Notes: a model not told the origin generated them from the letters alone. A DNA stretch of 17,711 bases from an uncultured Veillonella sp. (GCF_905209685.1 NZ_CAJLUB010000026.1:1-17711), one strand, 5' to 3'; counted from the stretch's first letter, positions 1 to 7,383 are shown. Made by a program: numbers and translations.

Positions 1-51
1 GGAGTCACTGGTTTTCAAGACCAGCTCCTTAAACCACTCGGACACCTCTCC
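1..51 (-). tRNA. tRNA-Ser (UGA), 5' part, truncated by window edge
   Basis: On the minus strand the sequence starts GGAGAGGTGTCCGAGTGG, the usual 5' end of a bacterial tRNA-Ser. It continues through a D arm to an anticodon arm with stem CTGGT/ACCAG and loop CTTGAAA, which gives anticodon TGA (top-strand positions 15-17). The acceptor 5' end is at 51. After the anticodon stem the sequence enters what should be the long class II variable arm, and the window ends there, so the T arm and 3' acceptor strand are not seen. Confidence 0.93.
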
Positions 52-62
52 ATAACGGTATT

Positions 63-92
63 ATTATATCAGATTGGCCCAATAATAAGCAA
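63..92 (-). promoter_or_regulatory. Promoter of the tRNA-Ser gene
   Basis: On the minus strand a perfect -10 TATAAT (63-68) lies 18 bases after TTGCTT (87-92). The predicted start is a few bases before the tRNA 5' end at 51, as expected for a tRNA transcribed with a very short leader. Confidence 0.6.
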
Positions 93-110
93 TAACGTAA
101 TATCGTACAA

Positions 111-140
111 GAAAAAAAGCTGGCTCAAAGCCAGCTTTTT
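111..140 (-). terminator. Rho-independent terminator after corA
   Basis: A perfect 12-bp stem (114-125 with 129-140, core AGCTGGCT/AGCCAGCT) has a 3-nt loop. On the minus strand it is followed by a T-run (111-118). It lies 73 bases after the corA stop and just before the tRNA-Ser promoter, so it separates the two units. The A/T flanks on both sides would let it work in either direction. Confidence 0.85.
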
Positions 141-212
141 CATGTGTATTTGTTATTAAAGTAATGTTTCAACTACTTACTATTGAATTGAGTATTCAGC
201 TAATAATCAACA

Positions 213-1166
213 TTAGAACAAGTCTTTTTTCCACATCCCAATAATAGCAATAATAGAGCAAAGTAGTGCAATGCCTACAACCTCATAGAATCCATTCGGA
301 TCCTCTTGGAATGGCAATGGCACGTTTGTTCCCCACAAGCTAAATACGATTGTTGGCACCGCCATAGCAATAGTAAGGGTCGCCAACATTTTCATAACCA
401 AGTTAAGGTTATTGGAAATAATGGATGTGAAGGCGTTCATCATGTTCATCAAGATATTGGAGTACATTTCAACCATTTCGATGGCCTGTTTATTCTCGAT
501 GATAACGTCCTCTAGTAAGTCCTCATCCTCTTCGTACATCTTGAGAAGATGTTTATAGGAACTATGACCACGCAAGCGCAATAGACGTTCCATAACGGTA
601 CCATTCGTGCGCAATGCAGATGTAAAGTATGTCATGGATTTCTGTAATTCCAACAATTGGAAGAAGTCTTTATTCTTTGTAGTATGACGCAATTGAATTT
701 CAATATCGTCGGTACGGCGGTTGATTTGTTGCAAGTAGCGCAAGAACATAGTTGCTGTGCGATACAAGATTTGGAACAAGAAACGCGTCTTTTTGTATGT
801 ATAGAACGTAGAAATCTGATTAGAAATAAATGGATACAACACTTCAGACTCTTCTAAGCAGATAGTAATGAAGAAGTCTGGCGTCAAGAAGATACCAAGC
901 GGCACTGTATCGTACATATCGTTACCGCGAACAACTGGAATATTGATAACAACAAAGATATAATTGTCCTCTAACTCCACGTGAGAACGTTCTTCCATAT
1001 CGAGGGCGGTCTTTAAAACGTCCGTTGGAATTTCTGTCAAAATATTGATAAGGGATAATTCATCGGGGTCTGGGTTCACCAAATTTACCCAAGAACCTTT
1101 TGTGGCATCTGATACAGTGCAATCTGAAACTAACTCTTCTTCTATGTGTTTGTACACCGTGATCAT
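213..1166 (-). CDS. corA: CorA-family Mg2+/divalent cation transporter (GTN variant)
   Basis: This is an inner-membrane cation channel of the CorA superfamily, 317 residues from the chosen start, a normal length. The N-terminal two thirds is the soluble cytoplasmic funnel domain. Two C-terminal membrane segments (about 256-277 and 296-312) are joined by a short acidic loop (FQEDPNG), and the protein ends in the basic tail KKDLF. The family signature GMN after the first membrane segment is here GTN (279-281, codon ACA for Thr), in the context LWGTNVPLP. I chose the ATG at 1166 because GGAAGGAGGG stands just upstream; the frame stays open to 1238 but that start has no visible ribosome binding site. 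The gene is monocistronic, with its own putative promoter and terminator. The family is clear; ion specificity is uncertain because of the motif change. Confidence 0.9.
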   Translation of the reverse strand: MITVYKHIEEELVSDCTVSDATKGSWVNLVNPDPDELSLINILTEIPTDVLKTALDMEERSHVELEDNYIFVVINIPVVRGNDMYDTVPLGIFLTPDFFITICLEESEVLYPFISNQISTFYTYKKTRFLFQILYRTATMFLRYLQQINRRTDDIEIQLRHTTKNKDFFQLLELQKSMTYFTSALRTNGTVMERLLRLRGHSSYKHLLKMYEEDEDLLEDVIIENKQAIEMVEMYSNILMNMMNAFTSIISNNLNLVMKMLATLTIAMAVPTIVFSLWGTNVPLPFQEDPNGFYEVVGIALLCSIIAIIGMWKKDLF

Positions 1167-1208
1167 GCTATCCCTCCTTCCAACGAACTTATAGTAATCA
1201 TCTAATAA

Positions 1209-1238
1209 ATTATATACTATTTTATAGCTATTATTCAA
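1209..1238 (-). promoter_or_regulatory. Putative corA promoter
   Basis: On the minus strand a perfect -10 TATAAT (1209-1214) lies 18 bases after TTGAAT (1233-1238), giving a leader of roughly 35 nt to the start at 1166. The region is very AT-rich, so chance matches are possible. Confidence 0.4.
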
Positions 1239-1265
1239 TTCAATTGTGAAAGTTTTGTTTATGTC

Positions 1266-1316
1266 GTATATACATATACAAATTTATGTCTATTTATGAT
1301 GTACATATGTATATAC
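1266..1316. repeat. Spaced 12-bp inverted repeat with nested palindromes upstream of corA
   Basis: GTATATACATAT (1266-1277) is repeated inverted as ATATGTATATAC (1305-1316), with 27 bp between. The right half also contains two overlapping 10-bp palindromes, TACATATGTA (1302-1311) and TGTATATACA (1308-1317). The repeat lies between the corA promoter candidate and the terminator of the ATPase gene. It could be an upstream operator pair or simply AT-rich low complexity; no known regulator site is recognised. Confidence 0.35.
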
Positions 1317-1330
1317 ATTTAATTTGTTCT

Positions 1331-1380
1331 AAGCAATAAAATAACCTCTACACTAGCTTTCACCAGTATAGAGGTTATTT
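1331..1380 (-). terminator. Rho-independent terminator after the P-type ATPase gene
   Basis: A 12-bp perfect stem (1339-1350 AAATAACCTCTA with 1369-1380) extends to 16 bp with one mismatch. On the minus strand the stem ends in ATTT and runs into TATTGC. It lies 79 bases after the ATPase stop and upstream of corA, so the two genes are separate units. Confidence 0.75.
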
Positions 1381-1458
1381 GTTATATGCTAATCTTTCAG
1401 ATTAGAAGAATGTCATTTGTTATGGTTCTATCTTGATTTTAAGGATACTTTCACCATA

Positions 1459-3588
1459 TTAACGGCGCAAGATACGAATAGAGTTCAAGATACAAAGGAT
1501 GGATACGCCAGTATCACCAAATACTGCCCACCACATGGATGCATAGCCCATGAGGCCAAGCGCCATGATAAGGATTTTTACAGCAATAGCGAATACTACG
1601 TTTTGCCATGCTACGCGCAACGTCGCTTTGGACAAGTCAAGGATATGTGCAATAGCAGTCAAGGACGGACGCATGAATACAACGTCTGCCGCTTCGATAG
1701 CTGCATCAGCACCGCTACCCATGGCGCCACCAACATCAGCACCAGCAAGTACTGGAGCATCGTTGATGCCATCCCCTACGAACATAGTTGGACCATATTC
1801 AGAGCGAATATCTTGTACTACGGACAATTTATCTTGAGGCAACAATTGAGCGCGAACAGCACTTACACCAGTTTCTTTAGCGATGTAATTTGCACTTGCT
1901 TCAGCATCACCTGTAAGCATAACAGTTTTAATATCTTGACCATTAAGATCAGCAATCGCTTCAGCAGAGTCTGGGCGAGCTTCATCGGCGATGATGATGC
2001 GACCTAAGTATGTATTACCTTCTGCGACAAGAACTTCTGTGCCATATTCAGCCGTTTCTGTTGGATAGCCTTGAACCGCATAGCGTTCCATAAGACGACG
2101 GTTACCAACAAGAACTTGTTGGCCATCAGTCATCCCTACCATACCTTCGCCTGCCAACTCTTGAACAAAGTCGGAAGCCTCTACAGTAATGCCTTGTTCT
2201 TTTGCTTCAGACACAATGCTTGTTGCGATTGGATGCGTAGAAACGGCTTCAATAGCTGCCGCCATGGATAACAATTGACTGGAACTTACATGAGAGCCTA
2301 CAGTTTCTACGCTGTGAACTTTGAACTCACCAGATGTGATGGTACCAGTTTTATCAAGAGCTACTGCTTTTACATTAGCCAACGCCTCGATAACACGACC
2401 ACCTTTAAGCAAGATACCGTGTTTAGACGCATTGCCAATACCGGAGAAGAATGCAAGTGGCACGCTAAGCACCAATGCACATGGGCAAGAAATAACGAGG
2501 AATGTTAAGGCTGTGTAAATCCATTTATGCCATTCACCTGTAATAAGGGATGGAATAATGGCAACAGCAAGAGCAAGGAATACAACGATTGGTGTGTACA
2601 CGCGAGCAAAACGCGTAATGAAGCGGTCGATTTTAGGTTTAGAAGATGCTGCATTTTCCACGGCATCAAGAATTTTAGTAACCATGGATTCTTCAAGAAC
2701 CTTATCTACACGCATCGTAATGCGACCAGATTCGTTGATGCAACCAGACATAAGTTGAGTACCAGGTACGGCGCGAACTGGCACAGGCTCACCTGTTACA
2801 GGAGCTGTGTTAACGCGAGTTTCACCTTCAAGCACTGTGCCGTCTAGAGGAATCAAATCGCCAGGGCGAACCTCGATAGTCGAGCCTACCTCAACCTTTT
2901 CAGGAGCCATAACTACGATTTCACCACCGCAGCATGTATCAACAACACGCACCTCTTGTGGACGCATATCAACAGCGTTCATGATTTCTGTACGGCTACG
3001 ATCTGTGGCTTTATGTTCAAAGAACTCACCGATACGGTAGAACAAGATAACGCCTACGGCTTCAGGCAATGCATCGATAGCAATAGCGCCCAATGTAGCG
3101 ATAGACATCAAGAAGTTCTCGTCGAACACTTGGCCTTTTAAGATATTGCGACCTGCGATACGCAATACTGGGAATGCAAGAAGAATATAGGCAATATAGT
3201 AAATTGGAGTTTCGATAGACTCTGGCAAGCCGATGGACGGCACAACTGTAGTCAATCCTTCGTAGGCCATGAATAACAAGCCTGCTACGATAACTGCAAT
3301 TGTTACTGCATCACTGCCGTGATCGTGATCATGACCGTGGTCATCCATAGCCGCTTTAGATTTACGCTCGTAATCGGCTACTGTTACGCCCTCTTCGATG
3401 GAGTCACAAATATCTTGAATATCGCGTTTTAATGCTTCACGGTCTTCCCAAGCACCAGTTAAACGCAATTGATGTGTTGCTACTGTGAAGTTAGCAGATT
3501 CAATACCATCCATTTTGCGGATGCGATCTTCAATTTTTGCTGCGCAGTTCGCACAGTTTAAATCCTTCAGCAATAATGTTTCTTCCAT
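1459..3588 (-). CDS. cadA: P1B-2-type heavy-metal (Zn2+/Cd2+/Pb2+) exporting ATPase
   Basis: This membrane pump uses ATP to export soft divalent metals. It has 709 residues, full length for the family. In order: an N-terminal metal-binding HMA domain with CANC (C12, C15), a His/Asp linker HGHDHDHG (84-91), membrane helices from about 94, the actuator motif TGE (265-267), CPC in the ion path (368-370), the phosphorylated Asp in DKTGT (D412), THP (H452, P453), and GDGINDAP (605-612). Lys671 and Asp692 (in FGDTG) in the last two helices correspond to the Lys/Asp pair that marks Zn/Cd/Pb pumps of the ZntA/CadA group, so Cu+ transport is unlikely. A CC pair (C219-C220) in the actuator domain is unusual and may bind metal. 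AAAGGAG upstream of the ATG supports the start. The promoter carries a zinc-repressor-like operator. The symbol follows Gram-positive usage; zntA would be equally apt. Confidence 0.95.
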   Translation of the reverse strand: MEETLLLKDLNCANCAAKIEDRIRKMDGIESANFTVATHQLRLTGAWEDREALKRDIQDICDSIEEGVTVADYERKSKAAMDDHGHDHDHGSDAVTIAVIVAGLLFMAYEGLTTVVPSIGLPESIETPIYYIAYILLAFPVLRIAGRNILKGQVFDENFLMSIATLGAIAIDALPEAVGVILFYRIGEFFEHKATDRSRTEIMNAVDMRPQEVRVVDTCCGGEIVVMAPEKVEVGSTIEVRPGDLIPLDGTVLEGETRVNTAPVTGEPVPVRAVPGTQLMSGCINESGRITMRVDKVLEESMVTKILDAVENAASSKPKIDRFITRFARVYTPIVVFLALAVAIIPSLITGEWHKWIYTALTFLVISCPCALVLSVPLAFFSGIGNASKHGILLKGGRVIEALANVKAVALDKTGTITSGEFKVHSVETVGSHVSSSQLLSMAAAIEAVSTHPIATSIVSEAKEQGITVEASDFVQELAGEGMVGMTDGQQVLVGNRRLMERYAVQGYPTETAEYGTEVLVAEGNTYLGRIIIADEARPDSAEAIADLNGQDIKTVMLTGDAEASANYIAKETGVSAVRAQLLPQDKLSVVQDIRSEYGPTMFVGDGINDAPVLAGADVGGAMGSGADAAIEAADVVFMRPSLTAIAHILDLSKATLRVAWQNVVFAIAVKILIMALGLMGYASMWWAVFGDTGVSILCILNSIRILRR

Positions 3589-3679
3589 GATATCTCCTTT
3601 GATAATAGTGAAAGCTTCTTTCCTGTATTATAAGTTAATTTATTGTCTATTTCTAATACTTATTAGACATATCTTGTTC

Positions 3680-3697
3680 CATATCTTTTTAGATATG
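3680..3697. repeat. Short hairpin in the cadA leader
   Basis: CATATCT (3680-3686) and AGATATG (3691-3697) form a 7-bp stem with a TTTT loop. On the minus strand the neighbourhood carries GAACA twice (top TGTTC at 3675-3679 and 3696-3700), a motif also present in the operator at 3731-3750. It may be a secondary operator or a leader hairpin. A weaker second -10 (TATAAT, 3627-3632) without a good -35 lies closer to the gene. Confidence 0.3.
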
Positions 3698-3730
3698 TTC
3701 CTAAACATTTTTCATCAGATATTTTTACTT

Positions 3731-3750
3731 ATATGAATATCTGTTCATAT
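3731..3750. promoter_or_regulatory. SmtB/CzrA-like (ArsR-family) zinc operator
   Basis: The top strand has the inverted repeat ATATGAA (3731-3737), 6 bp, TTCATAT (3744-3750). On the minus strand it reads ATATGAACAGATATTCATAT. The core TGAA-N6-TTCA with flanking AT is the known pattern of zinc-sensing ArsR-family repressors (SmtB, ZiaR, CzrA). It sits on the predicted transcription start of the P-type ATPase gene, where repressor binding would block initiation. The repressor gene is not in this window. Confidence 0.65.
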
Positions 3751-3754
3751 GTTT

Positions 3755-3783
3755 ATATTACATCAAAGGAGATTAAATGTCAA
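3755..3783 (-). promoter_or_regulatory. Promoter of the P-type ATPase gene
   Basis: On the minus strand a consensus -35 TTGACA (3778-3783) is followed after 17 bases by TAATAT (3755-3760). The predicted start is near 3748, inside the operator at 3731-3750, and gives a leader of about 160 nt. Perfect -35, optimal spacing and coincidence with the operator make this the best promoter candidate. Confidence 0.65.
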
Positions 3784-3947
3784 TACAAAATCATATTCAA
3801 TATATATCAAATTTTATTTACTTTAGTTCTAACTATATTCACCTTAAATCAAATTTCGTTCTACCAAGAATTTATGTGCTACATCAGCTGGCAGTTGATG
3901 TTCCGTTTCAACGGCGTAATTCATCTTCGCCATCTCTTGATCTGTAA
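3777..3947 (+). other. Orphan divergent SD-ATG with a 56-codon frame, probably a remnant or chance
   Basis: On the plus strand AAAGGAG (3765-3771) is followed after 5 bases by ATG (3777), an excellent translation start facing away from the ATPase gene. The frame (MSIQNHIQYISNF...) runs 56 codons and ends inside the 3' end of the convergent transporter gene. From about 3844 it is an antisense shadow of that gene. No family is recognised, and it does not look like an ArsR N-terminus. The position is where a divergent metal-responsive repressor gene often lies, so it may mark the start of a lost gene. Confidence 0.2.
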
Positions 3948-5376
3948 TCGTATGATTCAAACTTTCTAATACAGGGCGCAGTTCAGGATGAGCAATCAAT
4001 ACTTCGCTACGCACCACATTACCAGACATATAAGATGGATATAAATGTTTATCATCTTGTAACACCGTAATCGGTGCAATACTTAATTGACCATCAGTCG
4101 TGAATATCGGCATTGCATCCACCTCATCACGACCAATAGCCGTATATTTTAGCCCTATATCCATATCTTTAGTAGCTTTAAAGCTCATGCCATACACGCG
4201 TTGTAATCCAGCATAGCCATCCTCACGTCCAAAGAAATCATATTCCCCTCCTAATGTTAGGGATGGTGCTATACGAGCAAGATCAGAATACGTTTTTACG
4301 CCATAACTCTGAGCAATTTCATTACGCACCCCTATGCCATAGGTATTATTAAAACCGTACATGCCGACCCATTCAAAATTATATTTCTCTTTATAGGCCT
4401 GTGAAAGCTCATTAAATAAACTTTCATCATACGTATCCGTGCGTTTTAGCACAGCAGACCAAGCCGTACCAGTATATTCAGGATATATATCAAATTGGCC
4501 GGAAAGCATAGCTGGTTGAATATTTGATGTACCACCACCTACACCTTCTGTAACCTCTACAGTTAAATCAGTCTTCTTCTCGATTAATTCTTTTAAAATA
4601 TTCCCCAAAATAAGCTGTTCCGTCATAGGTTTCGTTGCAATATGAATAACATCGGTCTTCACATGACGGCAATACATAGCCCAGCCACCTATACCCATCG
4701 CAATTATCGTCATAATCGAAACAAATATAATCGTATAGCGCTTCATATGAGGGCTAATACGCGTTACTCTTTCACCTAGAGAAAAGAGAGCATCAACGGT
4801 AATGGCTAATAGGGCAATCAGTAGACTGCCTGCAATCGTCAAAGTACTTTGATTCGTTGTAATCCCCCTATAAATCGCCACACCTAAGCCACCAGCACCA
4901 ATAAAGGATGCAATACCGGTCAAGGCAATGGTCATAACGAACATAGTCCGTATACCAGCCATAATAGTCGGCATAGCCAAGGGAATCTCTATATTCCACA
5001 AACGTTGAATCCGCGTAAGACCTAAGGCAATTCCCGCTTCACACAGAGATTCTTCAATTTGGTTAAGACCAGTAAATGTATTTCGTACCATCGGTAATAA
5101 GGCATAGATAACCAATGCAATGATAGCGGTCGTATTACCAACACCCGATACATACAACAAAAGGCCTAACATCGATATAGATGGAATCGTATATAGGAAA
5201 TTAACTACTACCATAACGGGCACAGCTAGTCGTTTATATTCGTATATAAACACACCCAATAATCCACCGATGATGGTAGCAATAACAGAAGCTAATACTG
5301 AAATTTCTATATGCTCCCATAATAACTGGAGGAAAAAATCATAGCGATTGATAAGTAATGATATGACCTCATGCAT
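3844..5376 (-). CDS. Fused ABC permease/substrate-binding protein, OpuB/OpuC/EgtU type
   Basis: This is an importer component that combines channel and receptor in one chain of 510 residues. Residues 1 to about 205 are the MetI-like permease with several membrane helices and the EAA coupling loop (EAGIALGLTRIQRLWNIEIPLAMPTI, about 113-138), which docks the ATPase. A further membrane helix (about 214-234) leads to an extracytoplasmic OpuAC-like binding domain (about 243-510) with ATKPMTEQLIL and YPEYTGTAW, motifs typical of this family. Known family substrates are glycine betaine, choline, carnitine and, for EgtU, ergothioneine; the substrate cannot be read from sequence alone. The ATP-binding partner usually sits next to such genes but is absent from the window. 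The ATG at 5376 is preferred because AAAGGCGG lies 8 bases upstream; the frame is open to 5409. Confidence 0.88.
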   Translation of the reverse strand: MHEVISLLINRYDFFLQLLWEHIEISVLASVIATIIGGLLGVFIYEYKRLAVPVMVVVNFLYTIPSISMLGLLLYVSGVGNTTAIIALVIYALLPMVRNTFTGLNQIEESLCEAGIALGLTRIQRLWNIEIPLAMPTIMAGIRTMFVMTIALTGIASFIGAGGLGVAIYRGITTNQSTLTIAGSLLIALLAITVDALFSLGERVTRISPHMKRYTIIFVSIMTIIAMGIGGWAMYCRHVKTDVIHIATKPMTEQLILGNILKELIEKKTDLTVEVTEGVGGGTSNIQPAMLSGQFDIYPEYTGTAWSAVLKRTDTYDESLFNELSQAYKEKYNFEWVGMYGFNNTYGIGVRNEIAQSYGVKTYSDLARIAPSLTLGGEYDFFGREDGYAGLQRVYGMSFKATKDMDIGLKYTAIGRDEVDAMPIFTTDGQLSIAPITVLQDDKHLYPSYMSGNVVRSEVLIAHPELRPVLESLNHTITDQEMAKMNYAVETEHQLPADVAHKFLVERNLI

Positions 5377-5450
5377 TACAGACACCGCCTTTCTCATAAA
5401 ACAATACAAAGAGTATATATAGTCATATAACAGCTAACCATATAGGGTGT

Positions 5451-5478
5451 TTTATACGAGAATATAATTAAATTACAA
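5451..5478 (-). promoter_or_regulatory. Putative promoter of the ABC permease/binding-protein gene
   Basis: On the minus strand TTGTAA (5473-5478) is followed after 16 bases by TATAAA (5451-5456), with a leader of about 70 nt to the start at 5376. The 170-bp gap to the YolD-like gene upstream holds no ATPase gene and no convincing GC-rich terminator. Confidence 0.4.
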
Positions 5479-5547
5479 CTCTTTTCATCATTGTATACCG
5501 AATCACACCTTAACTCTAGCCCTTAAGCCATATATAAAGACAACTCT

Positions 5548-5880
5548 TTATATTGTCATATCATACAGATTCAATTCCTTAATATATCTAAAGGGAATAT
5601 CTGTGCCTTGGACAGATATAATTTGCATTTGCGCACTAATCATATCAACAGCCCCTATAAGCTCTGTATATCTTTGTTTATTGTAGTAAACAATTCGTAC
5701 CCATTCTCCGCAATGTATAGTCTGTAAAATTTTATTTAACTCATCTATTTGATCCTCTGACAGCTCCACTCGTGCCTCCTTAGACCGTGCAACAGCTGAC
5801 AATAAAGTCTCAAAGCCCTTCAATGCCGCAAAGGGCATAAATTGTTTCGCCCGTTGTAAACGAGACATACGATGTTTCAT
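5548..5880 (-). CDS. YolD-like protein
   Basis: This small 110-residue protein matches the YolD-like family in its N-terminal motif RAKQFMPFAALKGFE (about 10-24) and its C-terminal beta-rich part (EWVRIVYYNKQRYTELIGAVDMI...). YolD-like proteins are commonly encoded next to Y-family polymerases of the UvrX/YqjW type, and have been proposed to act with them in a UmuD-like role; the mechanism is not established. Here it follows the polymerase gene by 81 bases on the same strand, so co-transcription from the SOS promoter is likely. AAGGAGAGGT stands upstream of the ATG at 5880, with somewhat long spacing. Confidence 0.82.
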   Translation of the reverse strand: MKHRMSRLQRAKQFMPFAALKGFETLLSAVARSKEARVELSEDQIDELNKILQTIHCGEWVRIVYYNKQRYTELIGAVDMISAQMQIISVQGTDIPFRYIKELNLYDMTI

Positions 5881-5961
5881 TAATGTATACCTCTCCTTAT
5901 GCGACTAATCTATTTTCAATTGCTGTTCTTCGTTTAATTGCCATGGTATCCATTACACTAT

Positions 5962-7245
5962 TTATTCTCCATTATGGCCACCTACTAATGTATTTCTAAA
6001 GCGCATTGTCCCTTCCTCTTGTAAGCTAGAGGCCCGCAGAATAGAATTTTTACCGAACTGTTCCTTGATGGATAGCATGGCCTCTTGTACTTGTCGCTCC
6101 TTTTCCTCTGTATCTGTCGTAAGGGCGCTAAATAAATCCTCCTCTTGAGGGATTGCGGAACGATTCACCAAATCCTCAAAGCTTATTCCAATACGACGGA
6201 TAAACTCATTTTTATGGCAATGCTGCTCATATAATTTAATAACAGCCGCCGTCAACGTCTGCAGAGAATCTGTATATTGTTTAAGCTTCTTAGAACCTCC
6301 TGTGGAGCGCACCATTTCATCTGCATAGCCGATATGAACGTGAATATGGTTCGTAACCCCTTTAATTTGTAAAAGCTCTAGTACCAAGGACTCCACCATT
6401 TCCCGCATAGGTACATACGCCTCTTCGTACGTATAGTTACGCAATAAAATCTGGCTATGTGAGATAGAATGCTTAATAGGACGATATGCATGGATATCTG
6501 CAATCGTACAAGGTTCACGGCCCCAAGCATGATCAATGATGAGCTCGGCGTTAACGCCAAATTCCTTATATAGCTTAGCCTCTGGAACCATGGTAATACC
6601 ATGCAAATCATACGCGCCATACTTGTGCAAACGATTGGCTATGCCGTTACCAATCTGCCAGATGTCAGTCAAGGGCTGATGATACCAGATTTTCTCTTTA
6701 AAGAGGCTTTCATCAAGATACCCTATAAAATCAGGCGCATGTTTTGCGAGAATATCGAGAGCAACCTTGGCGAGGAATAAATTCGTGCCAATCCCAACAG
6801 TAGCATAAATCTTGGTCGCCTCTAGTACCGCATCAAGTAGCATCTGCGCCAGCTCACGAGGCGTTTTCTTGTAGAGTGGCAAGTAAGGCGTAATATCGAT
6901 AAAATACTCATCGATAGAGTATACATGCACATCCTCAGGCGCCACATACTTGAGCAAAACCCCGTAAATCTCAGCAGACACCTGCATATACCGCTTCATA
7001 TGAGGCTTCACCGTCAAATACTCAATGTGTGGAGGAATCTCAAAAAGGCGACTGCGATTCTTAACACCTAACTTTTTTAAGGCCGGTGAAATAGCCAATG
7101 TAATAGCCCCTTTGCCACGAGACCCATCGGCCACCACCAAAGGCGTCGTAAACGGATCCAGCCCCAAATCGGCGCACTCCACAGACGCGTAAAAACTCTT
7201 CAAATCAATGCACATATACATTCGATCCGTATCAGCTGAACCCAT
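5962..7245 (-). CDS. Y-family translesion DNA polymerase (UmuC/UvrX/YqjW type)
   Basis: This is an error-prone lesion-bypass DNA polymerase of 427 residues, normal for the Gram-positive UvrX/YqjW branch. The catalytic metal ligands are visible: D14 in CIDLKSFYASVE, and D112-E113 in YSIDEYFID. The palm is followed by a helix-hairpin-helix thumb region (about 194-217, DIWQIGNGIANRLHKYGAYDL) and a little-finger domain. QEEDLF (about 367-372) resembles a beta-clamp binding peptide. The end RFRNTLVGGHNGE matches the usual GGH tail of this branch. GAGGAGGTG seven bases before the ATG supports the start. The promoter overlaps a LexA-type box, so damage induction is expected. A YolD-like gene follows. 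Confidence 0.93.
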   Translation of the reverse strand: MGSADTDRMYMCIDLKSFYASVECADLGLDPFTTPLVVADGSRGKGAITLAISPALKKLGVKNRSRLFEIPPHIEYLTVKPHMKRYMQVSAEIYGVLLKYVAPEDVHVYSIDEYFIDITPYLPLYKKTPRELAQMLLDAVLEATKIYATVGIGTNLFLAKVALDILAKHAPDFIGYLDESLFKEKIWYHQPLTDIWQIGNGIANRLHKYGAYDLHGITMVPEAKLYKEFGVNAELIIDHAWGREPCTIADIHAYRPIKHSISHSQILLRNYTYEEAYVPMREMVESLVLELLQIKGVTNHIHVHIGYADEMVRSTGGSKKLKQYTDSLQTLTAAVIKLYEQHCHKNEFIRRIGISFEDLVNRSAIPQEEDLFSALTTDTEEKERQVQEAMLSIKEQFGKNSILRASSLQEEGTMRFRNTLVGGHNGE

Positions 7246-7315
7246 ACAAACACCTCCTCAAACCGCTAAATACCTGAAGTTTATAAGAATTACAAGAAGA
7301 ATAATTTCTATGATT

Positions 7316-7344
7316 AGTATAACAAAAATACAGAGTATTTTCAA
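7316..7344 (-). promoter_or_regulatory. Promoter of the Y-family polymerase/yolD unit
   Basis: On the minus strand TTGAAA (7339-7344) is followed after exactly 17 bases by TATACT (7316-7321). The predicted start near 7309 gives a leader of about 64 nt. The -35 element overlaps the palindrome at 7342-7355. Confidence 0.7.
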
Positions 7345-7355
7345 ACATATGTTTG
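7342..7355. promoter_or_regulatory. LexA (DinR)-type SOS box
   Basis: CAAACATATGTTTG is a perfect 14-bp palindrome. The Gram-positive LexA consensus is CGAACRNRYGTTYG; this site has the tolerated CRAAC/GTTYG form with A and T at the variable positions. It covers the -35 element of the promoter of a Y-family polymerase gene, the classic position and target of LexA repression. Confidence 0.7.
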
Positions 7356-7383
7356 TTATTATAAAGGTAAATTTATAGAAAAT

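Noticed and set aside
1417..2007. Plus-strand open frame of 196 codons
   Set aside because: It is antisense to the C-terminal half of the P-type ATPase gene, has no ribosome site and matches no family; a shadow of strong codon bias.
3733..3969. Plus-strand frame of 78 codons beginning in the zinc operator
   Set aside because: No ribosome site, AT-rich composition, and it runs antisense into the transporter gene. The frame at 3777 has a better start and is listed instead.
5532..5553. ATATAAAG/CTTTATAT hairpin at the end of the YolD-like gene
   Set aside because: All-AT stem overlapping the stop codon, with no T-run; not a convincing terminator.
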